Of a stretch of DNA of 17,368 nt, positions 1-5,580 are shown piece after piece. Location of the stretch: NCBI GenBank assembly GCA_964344765.1, contig CAYFOM010000059.1:1-17368 (forward strand), written 5' to 3'. Both the position numbers and the translations under genes were made by a program. Source of the DNA: JACNIZ01 sp964344765 (lineage in GTDB: Bacteria; Planctomycetota; UBA1135). The notes beneath the pieces are model-generated. The model saw nothing but the letters and a program-made list of their open reading frames with translations. It was not told the origin of the DNA and searched no databases. Position 1 is the first letter of the stretch, and the number at the start of each line of letters is the position of its first letter.

Positions 1-343
1 TCTGCGCCAAATGTAACTTTAGGGGATTTGCGGTTTTCGGGGGTGAAGCCCGCGCCTTTTCCTCTTTTAAGTAGGGAGGAGGGCATTCCGGCAGCTCCAC
101 GCCGATTTTAAAATTCTCGGTTTCCACCCAATGGAGCTGCATGCCGCCTAGCTTTTCCGCCACCGAAGTGGTGCGGTGCTGGCCGAACATAAAGTTGCCC
201 CAGGCTTCGTATCCCGCCTTTTCAATCAGCTCCGGCTTGTTCTGGGTGTAGGGATCAAACCCAGGCTCGCCATTCTTCTGTGCCGCCGGAACCGGCTGAC
301 ACAGAAGAATGGTTAGCAGTAACGCGCCGAAACCTAAGAACCA
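1..343 (-). CDS. Partial exported hypothetical protein, start unresolved, 3' end outside window
   Basis: I do not recognise a named family. The minus-strand frame begins with a hydrophobic stretch (WFLGFGALLLTILLC, from 343), followed by a signal-peptidase-like VPAAQ and a soluble region with GFDPYTQNKPELIEKAG, WGNFMFGQHRT and LHWVETENFKIGVELPEC. The last pattern, an aromatic 'WVET.(H/N)F.IG' strand, resembles uncharacterised exported planctomycete proteins I have seen; that is recall, not a search. The reading frame is open upstream of 343, overlapping the end of the neighbouring gene, but I find no in-frame ATG, GTG or TTG there. The first in-frame ATG is internal, at 190, after the signal peptide. 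So either the start is non-standard, or an indel sits just upstream; for example TTG at 344 is one frame out. It follows the thioredoxin-like gene directly and overlaps its stop, suggesting one operon. The C-terminus lies beyond position 1. Confidence 0.55.
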
Positions 344-1038
344 ACTTTGGAGCTGGCGTTCTTCGCCGCCGCGGCCAGATCGGCCTTGAGTTGAAGATCC
401 ATCATGACCTTCTCCTTCTTCAGCGCTTCGTCGCGCTTGGCGCGCACACCGTCCAATTTCTTGCGCAATTTGGGCAGCTTCTTGGAATCGCCGCCCTTGT
501 TCAGCAGCTCGCGATACGCCTGACCGAGGAGCAACTCCTCTTCGTCGTCGAGCATGTCGAACTCCATGTACAGCTTGACCAGGCTCTTGTACACCTTCGC
601 CGGATCGCGCACGTACTCGCGCTTCAGTGCTTCGGTCAGCACGTCCCAAAGTTCGAGCATGGACTGGTCGCCCTTCAACGGACGCACGTGTTTGCCGTCG
701 GCACTGCATACAAATAGGTGGGGTGGTTTGTCGCCGGAGAAAAGATTGTGGAAAGGATGGTCCGCCTCGGTCACCGTCGCCGGTACCCGCACGCAGTTAA
801 ACCACTTCGTATAAACGAAGGTTTTTTCGTTGCCGCCTTTGCGGCTCAGCAACGCGTCGTCGGTTCCGGAGCAGGTGTAGCACTCACGCAGGATCAGCAA
901 CGGACGCTTGTCTTCGCCGGCGATATAAGCGACGGCTTTCTCAAACGGCAGCGCCTCCTTTTTGGTGGCCACCGTTTCTTCCTCCCCATGCTCAAAGCTG
1001 ACGTCTTTGAACACCGGGTTTTCCCATTCGACCTTCAT
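334..1038 (-). CDS. Thioredoxin-like CxxC protein, probably exported, with basic coiled-coil tail
   Basis: The open frame from ATG 1038 encodes 234 residues. A strand (RPLLIL, about 45-50) runs into a redox-type ECYTCSG motif (Cys53 and Cys56), then a helix and the strand TFVYTKWFNC (Cys82). A PPHLFVCSADGK segment (about 105-116) follows, where a thioredoxin fold has its cis-Pro strand. This order suggests a thioredoxin-like domain. Residues about 125-234 are helical and Lys/Glu-rich, probably coiled coil. A good signal peptide lies upstream in the same frame (ATG 1185) but is separated by TGA at 1102-1104. Translation from 1185 would give an exported protein; translation from 1038 gives a cytoplasmic one. 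Periplasmic location fits a CxxC protein and the exported neighbour downstream, so I think 1185 was the ancestral start. Substrate is unknown. The fold call is inferred from motif order only. Confidence 0.7.
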   Translation of the reverse strand: MKVEWENPVFKDVSFEHGEEETVATKKEALPFEKAVAYIAGEDKRPLLILRECYTCSGTDDALLSRKGGNEKTFVYTKWFNCVRVPATVTEADHPFHNLFSGDKPPHLFVCSADGKHVRPLKGDQSMLELWDVLTEALKREYVRDPAKVYKSLVKLYMEFDMLDDEEELLLGQAYRELLNKGGDSKKLPKLRKKLDGVRAKRDEALKKEKVMMDLQLKADLAAAAKNASSKVGS

Positions 1039-1185
1039 GCGCTCACGAACCGTGTCGCCATGGCTAACGCTTGGTGGGGGCGTTGCCGGAGGGCCGGGGC
1101 ATCATTGTGGGGCGGCAACTGCCGGCGTGACCAAAGTGGAAAAGGCCAACAGCGCTGCGGAAAGCTTAGGCAGCGAAATATGCAT
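1039..1185 (-). other. In-frame signal peptide cut from the Trx-like gene by TGA
   Basis: Reading from ATG 1185 gives MHISLPKLSAALLAFSTLV followed by TPAVAAPQ, a textbook signal peptide with an AVA-A cleavage site. TGA then occurs at 1104-1102 (codon 28). After that the same frame reads CPGPPATPPPSVSHGD, a Pro-rich linker of 21 codons, straight into the ATG at 1038. The frame is kept across the stop, which is unlikely by chance and suggests one original gene of about 283 codons. Possible explanations are a nonsense mutation, a base-call error (TGG or CGA to TGA) or recoding as selenocysteine. I favour the first two. Confidence 0.6.
1062..1087 (-). other. Hairpin just downstream of the in-frame TGA
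   Basis: On the minus strand GGC-AACGC pairs with GCGTT-A-GCC: 8 base pairs with one bulged A and a 9-nt loop CCCCACCAA. It begins 14 nt after the TGA at 1102-1104, the distance at which bacterial SECIS elements sit. The loop has no G or GU, which known bacterial SECIS apical loops carry, so a selenocysteine role is weakly supported. In a GC-rich, Pro-rich linker it may be accidental. Confidence 0.3.
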
Positions 1186-1253
1186 GGATCCAGTATATGT
1201 CGAAAGCAGGCTTCGTGCACAACCCTGAACACCGATCCGCGGCCGCCATTGGC

Positions 1254-1259
1254 TAGAAT
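1254..1259 (+). promoter_or_regulatory. Candidate -10 box before tyrA
   Basis: TAGAAT (5 of 6 matches to TATAAT) ends 6 nt before the GTG start of tyrA. A transcript starting at the usual distance would be leaderless or nearly so. No convincing -35 is seen 17 nt upstream. No Shine-Dalgarno sequence precedes the GTG, which fits leaderless initiation but does not prove it. Confidence 0.3.
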
Positions 1260-1265
1260 GCCGCG

Positions 1266-2342
1266 GTGGAAGGCATAGCCATCATTGGTTTCGGTCGCTT
1301 TGGCGCTGCAATGGCGCAACTTGCGAGTGACGCAGGCATTGCGGTCAAGGCCTGGGATCCGCATCAGACGGTCCCAGAGGCATGGCGAGCGGAATCCAAA
1401 GCCGAATTACTGAGCGGCGCAAAACACGTAATTTTCTCGGTTCCGGTCCACCAGCTCGAGCCCGCGTTGACGGAATGGGTGGTCCACTTGCCGACCGACG
1501 CTTTGGTCATTGACGTCAGTTCGGTAAAGCATGGCCCTAACCTTAGTATGGAAAAAGTGTTAGGGGACCGAATTCAGTGGATTGGTACCCACCCGCTGTT
1601 TGGCCCATCGAGCATTGCGCTAGGACAGCGGCCACTGCGGGCGGTGATTTGCCCGAACCCGGCTCATCCGGCGGCGGCTGAGCGTGCCGAGGAGTTGTAT
1701 TTACAACTAGGCTGCGAGGTGCAACTGGAAGACGCGGCGGTGCACGACCAAAGCATGGCCTACTCGCACGCGCTGGCCTTCTTCGTCGCCAAAGGCATGT
1801 TGGACATGGACGAGCTGCAAAAACTGGCTTTCGCGCCGCCATCTTTCCAAGCCATGCAAAGCACCATCGATGCGGTGCGTTCCGACGCGGCTCACCTGTT
1901 TTTGGCCATTGAACGCGCCAACCCCTTTGCCGCCGAGGCGCGGCAGAAGTTGCTGGAAGCTTTGCAGCAGGTCCACCAAGACTTGGAAGTGCTGGATCAG
2001 GAGCACGTCGGCTTGGGCGGCGGCGAGGAGCACGAAGAAACGGCGCGCTTGGAAATTCCCAGTCTTGGCAGCCAAGCGCCGGAGTTGCGCCAAACGCGTG
2101 ATTTGATCGACGAGTTGGATGGCGAATTGGTCGCGCTGCTGGCGCGGCGCGCGGTGTTGGCCAATCGCGCCGGGCAGATCAAAGCCCAGCACGGTCATGG
2201 TGTGCGTGATCCCGGGCGCGAGCAACGGCTTTTGCAAGCGAGGCGCCAAATGGCCGACCACCACAACCTCGATCCCGACGGCATTTCGCGCGTGTTCGAA
2301 GCGGTAATGCGGTTTTCTAGAGACTTGCAGCAGCGCGATTAG
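1266..2342 (+). CDS. tyrA: Bifunctional prephenate dehydrogenase / chorismate mutase (mutase at C-terminus)
   Basis: This 358-residue protein catalyses chorismate to prephenate and prephenate to 4-hydroxyphenylpyruvate with NAD(P), the tyrosine branch of aromatic synthesis in the cytoplasm. The N-terminal Rossmann motif is GFGRFG (8-13). DVSSVK (83-88) and GTHPLFGP (107-114, with the His typical of the active site) mark prephenate dehydrogenase, and SHALAF (167-172) is in its helical domain. After a Gly/Glu-rich linker (about 248-262), residues 274-358 form an AroQ-type mutase. By alignment with E. coli PheA the active-site residues are kept: Arg278, Lys306, Arg318-Glu319 and a Gln near 355. 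E. coli TyrA has the opposite order, mutase first. Start is GTG 1266; an ATG at 1258 is out of frame and stops quickly. rpiA follows after 12 nt, suggesting co-transcription. No ACT domain is visible, so feedback control is unclear. Confidence 0.93.
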   Translation: MEGIAIIGFGRFGAAMAQLASDAGIAVKAWDPHQTVPEAWRAESKAELLSGAKHVIFSVPVHQLEPALTEWVVHLPTDALVIDVSSVKHGPNLSMEKVLGDRIQWIGTHPLFGPSSIALGQRPLRAVICPNPAHPAAAERAEELYLQLGCEVQLEDAAVHDQSMAYSHALAFFVAKGMLDMDELQKLAFAPPSFQAMQSTIDAVRSDAAHLFLAIERANPFAAEARQKLLEALQQVHQDLEVLDQEHVGLGGGEEHEETARLEIPSLGSQAPELRQTRDLIDELDGELVALLARRAVLANRAGQIKAQHGHGVRDPGREQRLLQARRQMADHHNLDPDGISRVFEAVMRFSRDLQQRD

Positions 2343-2345
2343 AAT
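2340..2345 (+). promoter_or_regulatory. Candidate -10 box before rpiA
   Basis: TAGAAT overlaps the tyrA stop codon (TAG at 2340-2342) and ends 9 nt before the rpiA ATG. It is the same hexamer as that before tyrA. It could give rpiA its own near-leaderless transcript inside the operon. No -35 was recognised, and the overlap with a stop codon makes chance occurrence easy. Confidence 0.22.
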
Positions 2346-2354
2346 AAGCGCCAA

Positions 2355-3050
2355 ATGAGCACTGCAACCTCCGCCAAGCAGGCCGCTGGAGTCGCCGCCG
2401 CCGCCCTGGTCCAAAACGGTATGAACCTGGGTTTGGGTACCGGCACGACGGTGGTGTTTTTCCTCGAAGCGTTGGCCGAACGCATGCGGCAGGAGGATCT
2501 GCAAGTCACCGGGGTGCCGACGTCGGAAGACACGGCGAAGCGGGCGACTGAGTTAGGCATTCCGATCAGCACTTTGGAGGAAACTCCGGAGCTGGACTTG
2601 GTCGTCGACGGCGCCGATGAAGTGGATTTGAACTTCCAGCTGGTCAAAGGCGGCGGCGGTGCATTGCTGCGGGAAAAAATCGTCGCGGCGTGTGGCAAAC
2701 GCGTCGTCATCATCGTTGGCGAAGGCAAGATGGTCGACAAGCTCGGCACCACTTTTTTGCTGCCGGTAGAGGTCACTCCGTTCGGCGTGCAAGCCACTCG
2801 CGCCAAGGTGGAAGCCGTCGGTTGCCAAGCGTTTTTGCGCACCTTGGAAGAAGGCGAAGCTTTCCAAACCGACAACGGCAACTTGGTGCTGGACTGCAAG
2901 TTCCGCTATGGCATCGATGATCCGGTGCAGATGCATCAGCAGTTGTCGCAAATCCCCGGCGTAGTCGAGGTCGGTATTTTTCTCGACTTGTGTCAAGCGG
3001 TCATCGAAGGCCGCGGCGACGGAACTTCCGTCACTCATCAAAAAGGCTGA
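2355..3050 (+). CDS. rpiA: Ribose-5-phosphate isomerase A
   Basis: This 231-residue protein interconverts ribose 5-phosphate and ribulose 5-phosphate in the non-oxidative pentose phosphate pathway. Its length is close to the E. coli enzyme (219). Family motifs appear in order: phosphate-binding GLGTGTT (26-32), PTSEDT (55-60), DGADEVD (85-91, holding the catalytic-site Asp pair), KGGGGALLREKI (98-109, with the equivalents of Lys94 and Glu103), GEGK (122-125), TDNGN (172-176) and the closing PGVVEVGIF strand (201-209). No key residue is missing. The family usually has E-T/H-G in the last motif; here it is EVG, a mild variation. It sits 12 nt after tyrA and 43 nt before the HD-hydrolase gene, all on one strand with no terminator between. 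The erythrose 4-phosphate made by this pathway feeds aromatic synthesis, a loose link to tyrA. Confidence 0.96.
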   Translation: MSTATSAKQAAGVAAAALVQNGMNLGLGTGTTVVFFLEALAERMRQEDLQVTGVPTSEDTAKRATELGIPISTLEETPELDLVVDGADEVDLNFQLVKGGGGALLREKIVAACGKRVVIIVGEGKMVDKLGTTFLLPVEVTPFGVQATRAKVEAVGCQAFLRTLEEGEAFQTDNGNLVLDCKFRYGIDDPVQMHQQLSQIPGVVEVGIFLDLCQAVIEGRGDGTSVTHQKG

Positions 3051-3093
3051 GTCTGGCCGATAAGACTTCCCACCCAAATCGGTAACAGCATCG

Positions 3094-3687
3094 ATGTCGA
3101 AACTCGACGAACTCTACTCCCTTGATTCCGCCGCGCTGGCCGAGCGTTTGATCGGCTCCATTGGTACCGGCACTTGGCCGCCGGTGCACACCGCAGTGGA
3201 ATGGGTACTTGAACGCCACGCCGGCCAAAAGCGTCGCGACGGCACCGACTTCGCCGGCCATCCGTTGCGTGTTGCGCTGATCTTGCACGAGCTGGCCGAT
3301 CAGTCCAACCCGGACGTGCTTTGCACCGGTTTGCTGCACGACATGATGGAAGATACCGATACGTCGGAAGAAGACATCATGGAAGTTTTTGGCACCAAGG
3401 TTTCCGACATGGTGCGGGCGATGACGCTGGCGGAGGTTCCGGCGGAAGAGAAGAAGAAGCGCAACCTTTCGCACTTTGAATCGCTGCGTTGGGAAGGCCG
3501 CGACGCGCAGATCGTGCGCAGCGCCGATCGATTGGATAACTTGAAGACGCTGAAGGATATTCCGGAATACGCGCGTCGTCAGGAGTACATCGAAGAGACC
3601 GAAGAAGGTTTGGTGCCGCTGACTTTGGCAACCAACACCGCGCTTTACCACGCGCTTTGCGACGCGTTGGAAGTAGCCAAAGCATAA
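3094..3687 (+). CDS. HD-domain phosphohydrolase, MESH1/SpoT-like candidate (p)ppGpp hydrolase
   Basis: This 197-residue protein is essentially one HD domain. The pattern matches the hydrolase half of RelA/SpoT and stand-alone alarmone hydrolases: HAGQKRRDGT (42-51), GHPLRVA (55-61), LLHDMMEDT (81-89, with HD and ED pairs) and SADRLDNLKTL (143-153). Expected metal ligands His56, His82-Asp83 and Asp145 are present, and Glu86-Asp87 and Asn149 match the SpoT catalytic set. No synthetase, TGS or ACT domain is attached, so it would only degrade alarmones, using Mn2+. The SpoT-like motif set makes (p)ppGpp more likely than other HD substrates, but substrate cannot be proved from sequence. It ends the plus-strand run after rpiA. 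The ATG at 3094 gives a natural N-terminus; no clear Shine-Dalgarno is present. Confidence 0.78.
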   Translation: MSKLDELYSLDSAALAERLIGSIGTGTWPPVHTAVEWVLERHAGQKRRDGTDFAGHPLRVALILHELADQSNPDVLCTGLLHDMMEDTDTSEEDIMEVFGTKVSDMVRAMTLAEVPAEEKKKRNLSHFESLRWEGRDAQIVRSADRLDNLKTLKDIPEYARRQEYIEETEEGLVPLTLATNTALYHALCDALEVAKA

Positions 3688-3717
3688 AAAAGGGGCGCCG
3701 GGTTTTCGCCGGCGCCC
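3686..3717 (-). terminator. Rho-independent terminator of the Asp-box propeller gene
   Basis: A perfect 9-bp stem (GGGCGCCGG, 3693-3701, with CCGGCGCCC, 3709-3717) encloses a 7-nt loop. On the minus strand it is followed by six T (the A-run at 3686-3691). It lies 23 nt past the stop at 3741, the right place for that gene. On the plus strand the downstream bases are not T-rich, so it is a weaker stop for the HD-hydrolase gene that ends at 3687 and whose stop codon borders the A-run. Confidence 0.85.
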
Positions 3718-3740
3718 TCTCCCCGAAGTTCGGGTCGGAA

Positions 3741-5489
3741 TTATTGCACCTGGTCGACCACCACATCGGTGAGGTCGCCAAGACTGACGCCGCCGTTGGT
3801 GTCGAAGCTCACGCCAACCATATAAAGCATGGTTCCCGAAGGCAGCGTATTCGGCCACTGCAGATTAGGCGTGGTGCCGCTGCCGTTGACCATGTTGGTG
3901 GAGAGCAAGCCAGGAATGTTTCCCAGCGCGGTGGCCAAAACGCCATCGTTGAGCAAACCGGTTTCGCGGTTATCGCCGAACGGCAGCAGGTAACTTCCGG
4001 TTGCCGATCCACCCGAGATCAGCACCGCGCCCATGGCTTCGGTGCCGAAGTTGTTGAGCTGGAAGTTCACCACGTTGCCGGCGGCGATGGTGCCGTTGAC
4101 CGCCAAAGTTTGCGGACGGAATCCACCGACGTACAAACGATTGGCGCCGGTGTCGTCGGCCAGCCAGATGTTCATGAAGTTGCCGTAGCGATCGTTCCAT
4201 GCAATCTCGGCAAAGTCGGAATCGCCGGTGGTGTCGCCGATGGTCAACTTGTTCGACCAAGTCGCGCCGTTATCCAAGCTAAACGCGCCTTCGGTTTGAT
4301 CCGGCCAACCGTTGCCGGTCCAAGTGGTGTAAAAACCGCTGCCGCCGCCAATGATGCGCGGGTAGCCGGAGGTCGATGTGCTCAAGCGCGTATCGTTTGC
4401 CCAGCTTGATCCATTGTTTGTGGATCGCGCCGCGTAAATCTGATCGCCGCCGCCGCGGTTGTCTTCCCAAACCATCGCCAAAGTTCCATCAGCGTTGATC
4501 GCCAAATCGGGATTGTCGACGTCATCGCCGCCGCCGTAATTGCCGACCTTTTGGCCGGTGGCAAAGCTGGCTCCGCCGTCGGTGGATACACGTGCCAGCA
4601 GGGTGTCGGAACTGCCCGAACTTTCACTCCACGATGCGGCGACCACCGCGCCTTGTACAACCAAGTTCACTACATCGGTGCCGGTGAACGGTGAACCATA
4701 CACCGCCGAATCCAACCGCATTTCACTACCCCAACTGCTGCCACCGTTGCTGCTGCGTCGGTACCAAACTTGGTTGTTGCCGGAGCGATTGTCGACCCAC
4801 AGCGCATGAACATTCAAGCCATCGGCAGCGACCGCGATGTCATCCACATCAGTACTTGAACCAGCGCTGGTGACTTGAGTGGTGTTCCAATTGGCGCCGC
4901 CGTCGGTGGATGCGATCAAAAACAAATCTTCGCTGCCGCCACTGGGACGCGTCGGCGCAACCAACACGTAAATGTTGTCGCCACTGACGGCGGTGTGATA
5001 AGTGCGCACCGATCCACTGCCGGGTGCGTAACCCTTATCCAGCAACACCTCGGGCTGGAAGCTCAGACCGCCATTGGTGGACTTGGCGAAGTACAAATCA
5101 TCATTGCTGCCGCCGACGTCAAAGCGACGGTCTTCCCACACCGCGTAAATGTGGTCGCCGTTGATCCAAACACAGTCGTTTTGCACGAACTTGCGCGACT
5201 TGGTGCCGGCGTTGTCGTCGTCGACGCGCACCGGCGAACTCCAACTCAGCCCGCGGCCGTCGCTAACGGTGACATGGATCGTCGATTGAATGCCGGAGCC
5301 GGGATTGAAGTCGTCGCCGTAGATGACTGCGGTCAACTCACCAACCGACGCAATGCCGGGGTCTTCGGCGGTGCCGGAGGTGGACGGATCCAAACGAATG
5401 GAATCGCGTAGATTCGGCGTGGTTTGGGCGGGGAGTAGCGAACAGCAAAGCGCCGCCGCGAGGAAAACTGGGGAGCAGGGAGTATTCAT
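3741..5489 (-). CDS. Secreted sialidase-like Asp-box beta-propeller protein
   Basis: A 582-residue protein beginning MNTPCSPVFLAAALCCSLL, with a signal peptide cut near PAQ|TT (about 22). Seven Asp-box (BNR) repeats of the S-x-D/N-x-G-x-x-W/F type lie near residues 76-83, 137-144, 194-201, 247-253, 302-309, 356-363 and 404-411, for example STDGGANW and SLDNGATW. They alternate with VWEDRR / WVDNR / VWEDNR strands. This indicates a propeller of about six or seven blades. From about 455 a separate beta-rich C-terminal module follows. Asp boxes are structural, so the fold does not imply sialidase activity; I could not pick out the catalytic Arg triad and Tyr/Glu pair. Likely extracellular or surface, binding or processing glycans. 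A longer start at 5531 would bury the signal peptide, so 5489 is chosen. It is divergent from the M48 peptidase gene. Confidence 0.85.
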   Translation of the reverse strand: MNTPCSPVFLAAALCCSLLPAQTTPNLRDSIRLDPSTSGTAEDPGIASVGELTAVIYGDDFNPGSGIQSTIHVTVSDGRGLSWSSPVRVDDDNAGTKSRKFVQNDCVWINGDHIYAVWEDRRFDVGGSNDDLYFAKSTNGGLSFQPEVLLDKGYAPGSGSVRTYHTAVSGDNIYVLVAPTRPSGGSEDLFLIASTDGGANWNTTQVTSAGSSTDVDDIAVAADGLNVHALWVDNRSGNNQVWYRRSSNGGSSWGSEMRLDSAVYGSPFTGTDVVNLVVQGAVVAASWSESSGSSDTLLARVSTDGGASFATGQKVGNYGGGDDVDNPDLAINADGTLAMVWEDNRGGGDQIYAARSTNNGSSWANDTRLSTSTSGYPRIIGGGSGFYTTWTGNGWPDQTEGAFSLDNGATWSNKLTIGDTTGDSDFAEIAWNDRYGNFMNIWLADDTGANRLYVGGFRPQTLAVNGTIAAGNVVNFQLNNFGTEAMGAVLISGGSATGSYLLPFGDNRETGLLNDGVLATALGNIPGLLSTNMVNGSGTTPNLQWPNTLPSGTMLYMVGVSFDTNGGVSLGDLTDVVVDQVQ

Positions 5490-5565
5490 TGGGGAGGGAA
5501 ATAATTTAACAGAATCTTTCCCTGTCGCCATGCCTAGTGTCGCAGGAACGCGTGCATACAGCAGT

Positions 5566-5571
5566 TATGAT
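5566..5571 (+). promoter_or_regulatory. Candidate -10 box before the M48 peptidase gene
   Basis: TATGAT (5 of 6 matches to TATAAT) ends 9 nt before ATG 5581. If used, the transcript would start close to this ATG, supporting 5581 over the upstream in-frame ATG at 5530, which the transcript would lack. No good -35 is visible. Confidence 0.25.
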
Positions 5572-5580
5572 GAACTGACG

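Noticed and set aside
1102..1104. UGA reassigned to an amino acid in this organism
   Set aside because: rpiA, prfB and other genes end in TGA, and prfB for a UGA-reading release factor is intact with its UGA-dependent frameshift.
1707..2504. Minus-strand open frame (265 codons) across tyrA and rpiA
   Set aside because: Antisense to two clear enzyme genes, spans their junction, and has His/Gln/Arg-rich composition with no recognisable domain.
3721..3734. Second small hairpin (CCCGA/TCGGG) after the propeller gene
   Set aside because: Only 5 bp with a 3-nt loop and no T-run. The 9-bp hairpin next to it explains termination.
3031..3858. Minus-strand open frame over the HD-hydrolase gene and terminator
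   Set aside because: It would run backwards through a conserved HD domain and the terminator hairpin of the propeller gene. Composition is that of an antisense shadow.
3657..4409. Plus-strand open frame opposite the Asp-box protein
   Set aside because: The minus-strand frame has seven Asp boxes and a signal peptide; the plus frame has no motif and starts inside the HD gene.
5490..5531. Longer N-terminus for the Asp-box protein (ATG 5531)
   Set aside because: It adds 14 residues ahead of a clear signal peptide and would overlap the opposite gene's upstream region; 5489 is the better start.
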